Shown: one piece after another, positions 8,981 to 17,641 of the stretch | Position numbering within the stretch: the stretch's first letter is position 1 | Layout: every line of letters starts with the position of its first letter | Assembly: GCA_016713365.1 (NCBI GenBank) | Contig: JADJPG010000104.1 | Location: 9,203 to 73,202, forward strand | DNA: 64,000 bases | Origin: Verrucomicrobiota bacterium | Lineage (GTDB): Bacteria; Verrucomicrobiota; Verrucomicrobiia; Limisphaerales; JADJPG01 | Reading direction: 5' to 3' | Notes under the pieces: model-generated | Seen by the model: only the letters and a program-made list of their open reading frames with translations | What the model was told of the DNA's origin: nothing | The model's database searches: none | Translations under genes and position numbers: made by a program

Positions 8981-10996
8981 TCAAGGTTCCCGAACGATTC
9001 GATAAAATCTCGGCCGGCCAAGAGCCGCGTTCGAATCGATGTAGCTGGCGACGTTCGATGACGTCTGAACGGTGGCAAGATCGTTCCACTGTCCAGCCGA
9101 GAGCTTCTCACGCCATTGGACGACGTAGGATCCCGGCAGCGGGGCGCGCCATTGCAGCTTCCAGCCCGACGCCACTCGCGCAACTGAGAGAAGGCGTGGT
9201 TCAGTTGGAGCACGAATGTAGCCGGGCGAACCAACATCTCCGCCTTCAACCGCGAGAAAGGCTCCATTCGTGCCCGGCTGACTGAGTTGATCGCAGCAAT
9301 AATCATCGGGAACCTCCGGGTCGATCGTGAAGCTGACTCCGATGGCTGCCGGAAAATCCAAGGCGGAATAGGAAACGAAAGTGAACTCGGATCTCGGCCA
9401 GCTCACCACGTCGTCATCACTCGTGGCTCCCATGTTCCAAAGCGCCAGGCCATCGCTTGTGTTGCTACTGAAGCTGTATCCGCCGCCTACGTAGGTGACG
9501 ACTTGTAGAGATGGCGGCAGGTTCGTCCAACCCCACCAGCGCTGGAACTCTTCAGCCGACATGTTCTCCACGAAGACGATCGATTCGTTGGGTTGAATGA
9601 AGATGTGATTGGTGTTCACCCACGCGTATTGGAGACTCGGCAATGGAGAAGCTTGGGCGCTTGTCTTCGTGAAGTCATCGAACCGATAACCGAACAGGTC
9701 CACAATGTTCGTTCCGAAGTTGGTCAACTCCCACCAGTCGTGATGGTCCCCTTGCGGAAAGCTCTTCTGCACGGCCATCAATTCAGTGACGCGGAGATCG
9801 GGACGCTCGAACACAAGGAGCCCGGCGATGTTCGTGGCAGCCCCGTGAGCGTTGCGCACCACGATCGAGTAAACGTTAGTGCCCACCTCGTGAGGTGCAG
9901 TGATTTCAAGATTCCAATTGGTCGCGAAAGGCAGGTCCGCGCCATTGCGGCGCCATTGATAGAACGGGTGAGGCACACCAGTGGCGACCGCTCTGAAACT
10001 CGCGGTTTGATCGACAAACACCCAAAGGTCCGTGGGCGACTGGAGAAAACGCGGAGGAGTCGGAGTGGTGTTGACAGTGAGCACCGCCGGCGCACTAGTC
10101 ACGCTCTGGGACGAATTGCTCAAGACGACGTGGTAGGCGCCCGCATGAACTTCCTCGGCGTTGGACACGACGCAGGAAGAGTAACGCGCGCCGGGAATGG
10201 GCACGCCGTTGTGGAACCATTGAAGTGTCGGTCGCGGTAAGCCGGAATAGCTCACGTCGAACTGGACCCGATCCAGCAGATTCACAGTGATGTTCGTTGG
10301 CTGATCGACGATGCGGCACGGCACAGGGCCGCTGTGAGAACCCGGCGAGCCGACATCGTCCGAAGTGGCGGCCTGCCTCGCGCCGCCGATTCCTACGATG
10401 CTGTTAACGCCCCATTGTCCGGAGATTGAGTCATAGGTGAAAAACGAACCGGGAGTCGCCGGACCAAGGATGACCGAGTCCACCACATCCGCGACATCCA
10501 TGGCGAAAGGCGACCAAAGGGAAAGACCGTCGCCGGTCGCCGCCAGCCCGTAACCGTCGTCAACATACGGGATCACCTGCACCGTCGGCGCCAGCGCCCA
10601 CCACGCGCGGAAATCCGCCGCGGAAAAAGAATTGCTCTCGTAGAACACAATCGACTCGTTCGGTTGAATGACGACTCCATGAAACGAATCAGCAAACGCC
10701 TGAATGAGACCGCCCGTATCGTCATTGAACCGATATCCTGTGAGGTCGACTCGGTTGGTGCTGAAGTTGGTCAACTCCCAGTAGTCAGGACCTCGCGTCA
10801 CCAGATTGGTGCCGAACGTATTTGCTGAGGCAGTCATGACTTCGGTGATGGCCAGTTGGCCGGCGACCTCCAGTTGCAGCAGCCCCGCACAGACAAGGCA
10901 CGGTCCCCAACGCCGAATCAGTCCTTGCAGAATGCCTCCGCTCACCCACGCTCGCGTCCCGTCCGCCGGTCGTATGAAATCTGGTGACGTGTTCAT
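8981..10996 (-). CDS. Exported protein with two lamin-tail domains flanking two Ig-like domains
   Basis: 671 residues. A hydrophobic export segment lies at about 30-50 (GPCLVCAGLLQLEVAGQ). Lamin-tail (LTD) domain 1 at about 48-215 (LAITEVMTAS, YWELTNFSTNRVDLTGYRF) and domain 2 at about 398-600 (LRVTELMAVQ, WWELTNFGTNIVDLFGYRF) are clear internal duplicates. Between them are two Ig-like domains (about 220-310 and 318-395; GAYHVVLSNSSQ, YQWRRNGADLPF). The C-terminus (LPGSYVVQWREKLS ... FYRIVREP) is a typical Verrucomicrobial tail. The start ATG overlaps the stop of the upstream kinase gene (ATGA), so the two are translationally coupled. Role unknown; bacterial LTD proteins are generally exported and often associated with nucleases or surface assemblies. 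Confidence 0.8.
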   Translation of the reverse strand: MNTSPDFIRPADGTRAWVSGGILQGLIRRWGPCLVCAGLLQLEVAGQLAITEVMTASANTFGTNLVTRGPDYWELTNFSTNRVDLTGYRFNDDTGGLIQAFADSFHGVVIQPNESIVFYESNSFSAADFRAWWALAPTVQVIPYVDDGYGLAATGDGLSLWSPFAMDVADVVDSVILGPATPGSFFTYDSISGQWGVNSIVGIGGARQAATSDDVGSPGSHSGPVPCRIVDQPTNITVNLLDRVQFDVSYSGLPRPTLQWFHNGVPIPGARYSSCVVSNAEEVHAGAYHVVLSNSSQSVTSAPAVLTVNTTPTPPRFLQSPTDLWVFVDQTASFRAVATGVPHPFYQWRRNGADLPFATNWNLEITAPHEVGTNVYSIVVRNAHGAATNIAGLLVFERPDLRVTELMAVQKSFPQGDHHDWWELTNFGTNIVDLFGYRFDDFTKTSAQASPLPSLQYAWVNTNHIFIQPNESIVFVENMSAEEFQRWWGWTNLPPSLQVVTYVGGGYSFSSNTSDGLALWNMGATSDDDVVSWPRSEFTFVSYSALDFPAAIGVSFTIDPEVPDDYCCDQLSQPGTNGAFLAVEGGDVGSPGYIRAPTEPRLLSVARVASGWKLQWRAPLPGSYVVQWREKLSAGQWNDLATVQTSSNVASYIDSNAALGRPRFYRIVREP

Positions 10997-13254
10997 TCGT
11001 CATCCTCGAAGAGTTCGCGGGGATCCGCTGATTGAACCTGACGTTCACCCTCAAAAGCGCGCACCTCATTCGTGAGCATACGGCGCAACGAGTCGTAGTA
11101 CGCGTCCTCCACCGCGACAATGCGAGAGAGCTGCCGTCGATCCGGACCTCCGAGGAACTCGATGGTCTTGGTGCTGATCAACGCCTGCCGAAAGGCCTCC
11201 ACGACGGCCGGTTCCATGTTGGTGCTCGCCACCCACAGCTGCGGCGGGCTTTCGAAGCCGGAAACAATCTCCAGCCAATGCTTGGTCAAATCCTGGACAT
11301 ACTCGCGCCGGGCCACGCCGATATCCGCCAGGTTGTTCGTCACTGCGGCGATGGCCGCCGCGTGACTGTGAGACCGTTCCAGAGATGCCACCCGCAGTCC
11401 GACGTTCTCTACCTTGGTGACATAATCGGATTTACCGTACCAGTGCCTCCACTCCAGAAGGTCCGCTCCATGAACTCCAGCGCGGGCCAGTTGCACCTTG
11501 CCCAGCAAACTGATCGTGGCGGCCGGACTTCCGAAGGCCATTCGTTTGCCAGTGATCTGATTGATATTGGTAATTCCCGTTCCCTTCCGCGCGAAGAAGA
11601 CCGCCGGTTTCGGATTCTCATCGCGAGCGATGGCGATAAGGCCCGGCTGAATCGCCTTCGCTTTCACGTAGGCCAGCGGCCCCACCGACGAAAAGTTCAC
11701 CATCCCAGGACCGGCAGCCATCGCCTCCACCACTTTGTCCGTCTTATACTTGAAGAGCTTCAAATCCAGCAGGACCCGTTGCCCCAGCTTGGCCGTCATT
11801 CGATTCTCAATCTCGGCAAACGGTCCCGCATACTTGCTCACCTGGCTTAAAGGATTCTCCGTGACGCTGACGCCCATCGTTAATCGAAGATACGGCGCGT
11901 CATAATCGACCTCGCGTTTCGGCTCATCGAGAAACGCCGAAAGCTGCTCGGAACTGATATACTCAAACTTGCGATTCGGGTCAGGCCACAAGCGTTCGAT
12001 GCCCGCAATGATGCCCGCGAGAATCGCCTCCGCTCGTTGTCGAGCCACCTTCTCCCCCTTCTCAGCTTCCTGACGCGCCTGTTCCGCCTGCGTCTGCGAG
12101 TGCCGAAGCTGCACCGCCAGAATCGTCGTGACGACAATGCCGAAAACCAATACCGCGATGAATGAGGCACCCACTGGATTCCGCCGAACCCATCGCTGCA
12201 AGCGTTCGAAATCACCCACTGGCCGCGCATGGATGGGCACTCCCGCGATCCAACGTTCAAGATCCTCCGCGAGTCCTTTCGCGGACGCGTAACGAGCGAC
12301 CGGATTCTTCTCCAAACATTTCAGGCAGATCGTAGCGAGGTCCGCATCCACCTGCCCTTTCGTCAGCTGGGTCGGACTCGTGGCCTCCATGTCCGTGACT
12401 TGACGCAACGTCTCCACCGGAGTCGCCCCTTGAAACGGCACTCGTCCGGTCAGCAATTCGTAGAGAATGACGCCGAGGCTGTACGTATCCGAAGCCGCGG
12501 TCAGCTTGTCGCCTCGCGCCTGTTCCGGCGACATATAAGCCGGCGTTCCAGCGATCGATCCCGAATCAGACAACCCCACCTCCTCGTCCGCGAGCTGGGC
12601 CAGACCAAAGTCTGTCAGGTGCGGCTCGTCGTGGGCATCCATGATGATATTTCCCGGCTTGATGTCCCGATGCAGCACGCCGTGGTCGTGCGCATATTGC
12701 ACGGCCCGGGCCGTCTTCGCAATCAACCGGGCGATGCGAATCTGCATCGCCCGCAGATCCACCTTGGTCAGGCCCGAGGGTGGCAGACGGAATTCACTCC
12801 GGGCGAGAAGCCGCGACAAACTCTCGCCAGCGATCAATTCCATGGTGAAGAATAGATCACCGTCCTCGTCACCGATGTGATAGATCCGGACGATGTTCGG
12901 ATGACGCAACCGCGCCGCCACCTCGGCTTCCAATTGAAACCGCCGGATGGCCCGATTGGAACTCGCCCGACTTTCCAGCACCATCTTCAGCGCGACTTCC
13001 TGATTGAGACTGAACTGGTGCGCCTTGTAGACCACACCCATCCCGCCGCGCCCGATCAGTTCGATCAACTCGTAGTCGCCGAAACGCCGATTGGATTTCG
13101 AGACACGGGGCGATGCTCCCGGCAGCGCCGACCGGTCTGTTCCCAGTTCCAGCGCGCCGCTCAAAACACACTGCGGGCACAGACCTTGGTCACCCAAAAT
13201 CGGCTGCCCGCAGTCCGGGCAAAGCTTCGCATCACTCTTCGCGGTCACTCTCAT
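10993..13254 (-). CDS. Transmembrane Ser/Thr protein kinase fused to a PhnD-like substrate-binding domain
   Basis: 753 residues from the ATG at 13254 (a TTG at 13266 would add four). Domain order: zinc ribbon (C12-x2-C15 ... C26-x2-C29); Hanks-type kinase about 61-330 with GRGGMGVVYKA, catalytic HRDIKPGN, DFG and GTPAYMSPEQA; one membrane helix about 355-377; a short Ala/Glu/Arg coiled coil; then about 450-735 a periplasmic-binding fold of the phosphate/phosphonate type (PhnD), with LTMGVSVTENPLSQV and NFSSVGPLAYVKAK. Topology puts the kinase in the cytoplasm and the binding domain outside, so it looks like a one-protein ligand sensor signalling by phosphorylation. It follows an ECF sigma gene by 37 bases and overlaps the LTD gene by 4. 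The obvious candidate target is the co-encoded sigma factor, by analogy with other PVC pairs; this is inference. Confidence 0.85.
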   Translation of the reverse strand: MRVTAKSDAKLCPDCGQPILGDQGLCPQCVLSGALELGTDRSALPGASPRVSKSNRRFGDYELIELIGRGGMGVVYKAHQFSLNQEVALKMVLESRASSNRAIRRFQLEAEVAARLRHPNIVRIYHIGDEDGDLFFTMELIAGESLSRLLARSEFRLPPSGLTKVDLRAMQIRIARLIAKTARAVQYAHDHGVLHRDIKPGNIIMDAHDEPHLTDFGLAQLADEEVGLSDSGSIAGTPAYMSPEQARGDKLTAASDTYSLGVILYELLTGRVPFQGATPVETLRQVTDMEATSPTQLTKGQVDADLATICLKCLEKNPVARYASAKGLAEDLERWIAGVPIHARPVGDFERLQRWVRRNPVGASFIAVLVFGIVVTTILAVQLRHSQTQAEQARQEAEKGEKVARQRAEAILAGIIAGIERLWPDPNRKFEYISSEQLSAFLDEPKREVDYDAPYLRLTMGVSVTENPLSQVSKYAGPFAEIENRMTAKLGQRVLLDLKLFKYKTDKVVEAMAAGPGMVNFSSVGPLAYVKAKAIQPGLIAIARDENPKPAVFFARKGTGITNINQITGKRMAFGSPAATISLLGKVQLARAGVHGADLLEWRHWYGKSDYVTKVENVGLRVASLERSHSHAAAIAAVTNNLADIGVARREYVQDLTKHWLEIVSGFESPPQLWVASTNMEPAVVEAFRQALISTKTIEFLGGPDRRQLSRIVAVEDAYYDSLRRMLTNEVRAFEGERQVQSADPRELFEDDE

Positions 13255-13291
13255 TGTTGAATTCAACCCGGCCGGTCCATCGTCATCCCGC

Positions 13292-14125
13292 TCACCGCGC
13301 GAGCACGGAAATCAAATACCGAATCTCATCATCCGTCTCCCGAGGATCGTTCACCGTGCGCTCGATCTCCCTTCGCACGACCTTGAAGAACTGTTGGCGC
13401 AACTGGTTCGCAGCGGACTTCACCCCCTGCTCCGTCATACCATGCTGCCGGGCAATCTCCGCGTAACTGGCCTCCGTCCTCCCTCCCAGCGTGAGGTTCT
13501 GCAGTGCCTGGAACAATGCTCCCTTTCCACGAGCGACGTATTTTTCGCGCAGCGCTTCGTGGCCGCGCAACAAGATTGCCTGCGCCCAGCGCCGTTCAAA
13601 GATCTGATCAGGAGTCAGGCAGTCACTGGGTTCCACCGCCTCCCGCTCCTCGGCTTCCAGCGCATCCCGGGAGAAGATGATTTTGCCACCACCGCGCTTG
13701 AGCGCCTCCGCCCGATCCCGTTCGTCCGAGAGAAAATGTTTCAGGCAGGTCAGCAAATAATTTCGGAACCGGCCGGCTCGCTCGCCGACTCCATTGAGCA
13801 ACTGCTTCTGCAAGAGATGCTGATAAAAACCCTGCGTCAAATCCTCCGCGTCCTGCGGACCGTAACCTTCCCGTCGAATGAACTGATACAACGGCTGCCA
13901 GTAGGCTCCTGCAAACCGGTCCATCGCCTCCCGCGCACCGTCGGCGCCCTCGGATCGCGCGCGGAGAATGATCGTCCACTGCGTTTGCTCAAATCGTCCG
14001 TTGCAGGCGCGAGTGTCCCCGCAGCTGACTGGAACGATGTTGCTCATGGAACCACAGAATAGTGGCCTTGAGTCGGCAGGCGAGGTCGATTTTCGCCATT
14101 TTTCGAGACAGACAGACGCAGTCAT
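13292..14125 (-). CDS. ECF-type RNA polymerase sigma factor, partner of the PhnD-fused kinase
   Basis: 277 residues. Region 2: YWQPLYQFIRREGYGPQDAEDLTQGFYQHLL then RFRNYLLTCLKHFL. Region 4 near 215-255: SYAEIARQHGMTEQGVKSAANQLRQQF, a clear helix-turn-helix. The long linker and the DAEDLTQGF signature fit the PVC sigma factors that sit beside Ser/Thr kinases. Two starts are possible. The ATG at 14125 lies 7 bases after TGTAG, the same spacing as at 8046, and would be leaderless. The ATG at 14047 gives a 251-residue protein and a leader of about 75 bases. I favour 14125 from the spacing, at modest certainty. It is first gene of the operon sigma-kinase-LTD-pilin and probably autoregulated. Confidence 0.85.
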   Translation of the reverse strand: MTASVCLEKWRKSTSPADSRPLFCGSMSNIVPVSCGDTRACNGRFEQTQWTIILRARSEGADGAREAMDRFAGAYWQPLYQFIRREGYGPQDAEDLTQGFYQHLLQKQLLNGVGERAGRFRNYLLTCLKHFLSDERDRAEALKRGGGKIIFSRDALEAEEREAVEPSDCLTPDQIFERRWAQAILLRGHEALREKYVARGKGALFQALQNLTLGGRTEASYAEIARQHGMTEQGVKSAANQLRQQFFKVVRREIERTVNDPRETDDEIRYLISVLAR

Positions 14126-14132
14126 CCGTTAC

Positions 14133-14161
14133 CTACAGGGGGGTCTGCGGAGAAAGGTTCC
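14133..14161 (-). promoter_or_regulatory. Putative ECF promoter, GGAAC-N19-TGTAG, upstream of the sigma gene
   Basis: Minus strand: GGAAC (14161-14157), 19 bases, TGTAG (14137-14133), with a C-run before TGTAG and CTTT after GGAAC, then ATG 7 bases later. An A/T-rich tract (AAATTTTTCTT on the minus strand) precedes GGAAC like an UP element. This is the best of the three copies together with 8054-8082. Its place before the sigma gene suggests autoregulation. Confidence 0.6.
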
Positions 14162-14222
14162 AAGAAAAATTTCTCCAGCCTCACTGAAATTGATTCATCG
14201 CTGATGGAGCTGCCCTCGCACC

Positions 14223-14238
14223 GGCAGTGATCACTGCC
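14223..14238. promoter_or_regulatory. 16-bp perfect palindrome in the sigma operon upstream region; rest of 14162-14480 featureless
   Basis: GGCAGTGATCACTGCC is a loop-less perfect palindrome 62 bases upstream of the GGAAC block at 14157-14161, a plausible dimeric operator. The intergenic stretch 14126-14480 also holds the promoter element at 14133-14161. At 14461-14467 there is an A-run that reads as a T-run just beyond the stop of the kinase gene at 14481, without a convincing stem. I see no gene in it. Confidence 0.35.
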
Positions 14239-14480
14239 AACAGTCTATCGCCCCGCCGCATCCACGCGCACCACATCGTCTCAGTTTTCCATCCTTCGGG
14301 TGACGCTCGCCCTCTTCCGGCGTGTGGAGATCAGATGAGTTCATCAACCTCGCAGTCGCAGGGTAGAAATATCTGAACCTCGAACTCACCGCCGTGGCAT
14401 CATACTCCAAATGAGACATGGACTGGCGGATCGAATCGGACTTCGGGAATGTTACCGCGCCAAAAAAACAAATGCAGCAA

Positions 14481-17400
14481 TCAGGGAGCGTCGGTTTGGT
14501 CGACGACTTTCGGCAGAGTCACCGCCGCCGGATCGGCCTCGACCCGGAGAGGTTTCCCGGCGACCGCCGGAAGTGGCGGATACGGCGGAAGCGACCAGTC
14601 CAGACCCATGGACGAAAGTTCGGCGCGCAGGTGACGCAGGTTCCAGAGCTGGAACGAGCCGGGTTGCCGGACCACCAGCAATTCATCTCCGCGCGGATTG
14701 AACGTCACGTCGAACGGCAACGGGCCGATCGGCAACGTGGCGAGGTCAGCCTTCGTTTCAATGTCCAGCAGCTGCAGTTTGCGGTCGGCCACGGTCACGG
14801 CCAGCATGCGGCTCGAGGGATCAAAGGAGCACGCGGCGCGCGCGGAAGTTTCGGCTTCGCGCGGAATGCGATGGTGCAGGTTCCAGCTGTCCGTTTTCCA
14901 GACCGTCACCTCCCCAGCCTCCATGCAGGCGACCCATCTTGAATCCGGGCTGAACACAATCGAGATCACGTGGCGGACTGGCAGGCTGGCGACGGATTTT
15001 CCGTTGGAGAGGTTCCGGATTTGAACCTCTCCTTTTCCGACGGACGCCAAAACTTTTCCGTCAGGGCTGGGCTGCGGAATGCTGGACGAGCGAACCTCGG
15101 GAACGAATTCCTCGAGCGGCTTTTGCGCGGCGACATCAAACCAAGAGGCCCCCACCTGGGAAGCGATCAGCAGTTTTCCACCATCCCCGACGAGACGGAA
15201 AACGGTGGGGCCGCGGGAAAGCGATTGAGCCAAACGTTCAGGCGGACCGACACGCACCAACGATCCGTCCTGTTCCCAATCCAGCGTCCAGCGGAAGAGC
15301 TGATCGTTCGCGCTGGCGAACAGGGATCGGCCATCGGGGGTGAACTCCAAATGAAACCCGCCCTCAGCGAACGGAACCGGCAGAACGACGGGCGGCGCAG
15401 GATTCGAGGCCGGGAAAAGTTGAACAGCCCGGCGCTCGTAAACGGCAATGAGCCTGCCATTGGGGGAGAACGCGGCAGTGGTGGCAAATCCCCTCGCCGC
15501 CGGTTGATGGAGTGATTTCACCGTGTAGTTCTGAAGGACACGGTGATCGGCCACTTCGTAAGCGCGCGCGGTGCAGCCATCCCACGGAACGAAACCAAGG
15601 CGCCGACCATCGGCGCTCATGCGGAGGTTGTTGCCTCCCGAAGGCGCGAACAGGACCTCACGCTGATTTTCGAGACTCCAGACGCGCAATGACGTGTCCC
15701 AGGCGGAGGAGAAGAGCCATTCACCTGCAGGGTCGAAGGCGAGACCGACAATTCGGCTTTCGTGTCCGATGAACGACCCAAGCGACCTGCCTTCCCGGCT
15801 GTCCCAGACTTCGAGGCGGTCGACCTGCGCGACTGCGAGCTGCCGTCCGTCAGGATGCCAGGCCATGGCAGAAACCTCGTTCTTGGCCGTGAATGCGCCG
15901 ACCCTTGCGCCGTCCGCCGTGCGATGGATATAAACGCGGTTGCGACTGCCGCCCGCGAAATATTCTCCGGATGGGCTGAAGAAGACTTCCGCTCCCTTGA
16001 ACGGCTCCGCGCCGAGCTGCTGCTTCCGCAGCGTCCCCACATCCACAATGTGCAAAGTGGAATCCCGGTACTGCAGCAACAACGAACGACTGTCGGGCGT
16101 GAAGCACCGCAGCGTGGCACCGGCGGTCAGCGAGAATTCCCGCGGCTGATTGGTGACCGCCTGCAGATCCCACATCCATCCGCGGTGCAACGCGTCGACA
16201 GTCGCGACGTACCGCTCGTCCGGGCTGGAGACGGCCGCCTCAATCGGCAATCCATCGCCGCGCAGTTCGTGGAGAATGCGGTCGGTCGCCACATCGCGGA
16301 TCGTCAGGTTTCCGCGGGCATCGTTGGTGCCGTAAATGCGGAAACTGCGACCGAAGTTGAATGAATCCCAGAGCGGCGTCTTGGCCCATTCCTTGTAGAG
16401 CCGCACGTCGGGCAAGAGCAGGCAGTGGATCGCCTCATTGCGAAAATCCAGGCTGTTGGTCAATTGCGCGGCGCGCGTGATTTCCGCCAGGCTGTCGAAC
16501 CGCTGGCCGGGCTGGCCGGAGCGGCGGTTGGCGCGAACCCAGTTGAACTTCGCCTCGCGCATCTGCGCGACCGCATCCGTCTCGGCGTGCTCGGCCCGGA
16601 GACGTTGTTGCTCGGCCCGCGTCTTTTGCCAATCAGCCCAGACGAATCCGCCGATCGCCAGCGCCATGACGATGGTGGCGGCAATGCCGTACTTGGCGAG
16701 AAAGGCGAAACGCCGCTCCATCAAATGCAGGCGGCGCACCGATTTGCCGGCCTGCAACAACACCAGCTCCTGCCACATGGCGTCCGCTGACGGATAGCGC
16801 CGGGCCAGCTTGTTGTCGCACGCCCTCAGGGTAATTTCGTTCAGCTCCAGCAAGTCCCGCCGGTCCGGCAGCGTCATCAAGTCCTCGGGCAGATTCGGGA
16901 AATCGTGGCGGTCGCGGCCGGTGCTGATTTCGTAGAGCACCTTACCAAGGCTGAAGATGTCCGCCGCCGCAGTGCCCGGCCCTTCCGGCGGCACGAAGCC
17001 TTCCGTTCCGACGAACGAATGCGACGTGTCGATGGCCGAAACGAGCCCGATGTCCGCCAGCTTGGGCACGCCGTGAACGAACACGATGTTCGACGGCTTG
17101 ATGTCGCGATGGACGAGCCCATTCTCGTGCAGATGCGCCAGCGCCCGGGTCAGCGCGAGGCTGATGGACAGGCATTCGGCGGCGGGCAGGCGACGTTGCC
17201 GGGTGCGCAGTTCCTTCAACGTCTTGGGCACATAGCGCTCGGGAAAAATTTCCTCGCCGGTCTCGATGTCGTCGGCCAGCTCCATGACGTAGTAGAAGAA
17301 ACCTTCCGCGTCGTTGCGGCCCACATGTAGGAGGCCGACTTGCGAATCCTGCCCGGCAGAAACCGGCTCAAAGCGTTGAATGCCGGCGAACTCACGGTCG

Positions 17401-17555
17401 AAGGGACGTTCATCCTCGAAGCTGGAGCGGCGGACGATCTTCACCGCCCGGTAAACGCCCGTCACGCTGCGCGCCAGCCAGACCTCGCCGTACGCGCCGC
17501 GTCCCACGCACCTCAACAGTGCGTAGTCCGGAATAGGCGGTGGCGCCGGCGGCAT
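14481..17555 (-). CDS. Ser/Thr protein kinase with one membrane helix and C-terminal WD40-like propeller
   Basis: 1,024 residues from the ATG at 17555 (a GTG two codons upstream is the alternative). Kinase about residues 10-280: VGRGAYGEVWLAR, AVKIVRR, HRDIKPSN, but the magnesium loop reads LADIGLVSA, i.e. DIG instead of DFG. Catalytic HRD and the P-loop are intact, so activity is still likely. One membrane helix about 287-308 (IAATIVMALAIGGFVW), a helical linker, then about 390-1000 a WD40-type propeller (MAWHPDGRQLAVAQVDRLEVWD, GLAFDPAGEWLFSSAWDTSLRVW, IVFSPDSRWVACMEAGEVTVW). Follows the sigma gene at 17642 with an 86-base gap on the same strand. Probably a membrane signalling kinase with an extracytoplasmic propeller; ligand unknown. 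Confidence 0.85.
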   Translation of the reverse strand: MPPAPPPIPDYALLRCVGRGAYGEVWLARSVTGVYRAVKIVRRSSFEDERPFDREFAGIQRFEPVSAGQDSQVGLLHVGRNDAEGFFYYVMELADDIETGEEIFPERYVPKTLKELRTRQRRLPAAECLSISLALTRALAHLHENGLVHRDIKPSNIVFVHGVPKLADIGLVSAIDTSHSFVGTEGFVPPEGPGTAAADIFSLGKVLYEISTGRDRHDFPNLPEDLMTLPDRRDLLELNEITLRACDNKLARRYPSADAMWQELVLLQAGKSVRRLHLMERRFAFLAKYGIAATIVMALAIGGFVWADWQKTRAEQQRLRAEHAETDAVAQMREAKFNWVRANRRSGQPGQRFDSLAEITRAAQLTNSLDFRNEAIHCLLLPDVRLYKEWAKTPLWDSFNFGRSFRIYGTNDARGNLTIRDVATDRILHELRGDGLPIEAAVSSPDERYVATVDALHRGWMWDLQAVTNQPREFSLTAGATLRCFTPDSRSLLLQYRDSTLHIVDVGTLRKQQLGAEPFKGAEVFFSPSGEYFAGGSRNRVYIHRTADGARVGAFTAKNEVSAMAWHPDGRQLAVAQVDRLEVWDSREGRSLGSFIGHESRIVGLAFDPAGEWLFSSAWDTSLRVWSLENQREVLFAPSGGNNLRMSADGRRLGFVPWDGCTARAYEVADHRVLQNYTVKSLHQPAARGFATTAAFSPNGRLIAVYERRAVQLFPASNPAPPVVLPVPFAEGGFHLEFTPDGRSLFASANDQLFRWTLDWEQDGSLVRVGPPERLAQSLSRGPTVFRLVGDGGKLLIASQVGASWFDVAAQKPLEEFVPEVRSSSIPQPSPDGKVLASVGKGEVQIRNLSNGKSVASLPVRHVISIVFSPDSRWVACMEAGEVTVWKTDSWNLHHRIPREAETSARAACSFDPSSRMLAVTVADRKLQLLDIETKADLATLPIGPLPFDVTFNPRGDELLVVRQPGSFQLWNLRHLRAELSSMGLDWSLPPYPPLPAVAGKPLRVEADPAAVTLPKVVDQTDAP

Positions 17556-17641
17556 CGACACCCAACGTTATCGGATTATGTCCGCGAAGGAATATCCAGA
17601 TCGCGCGCTGCCAAGAAGCCGCATCCGGGAAAGCCCGGTGG

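Noticed and set aside
10993..13254. PhnD-like domain as evidence for a phosphonate transporter
   Set aside because: No permease or ATPase genes nearby and the domain is fused to a kinase, so sensing is the better reading.
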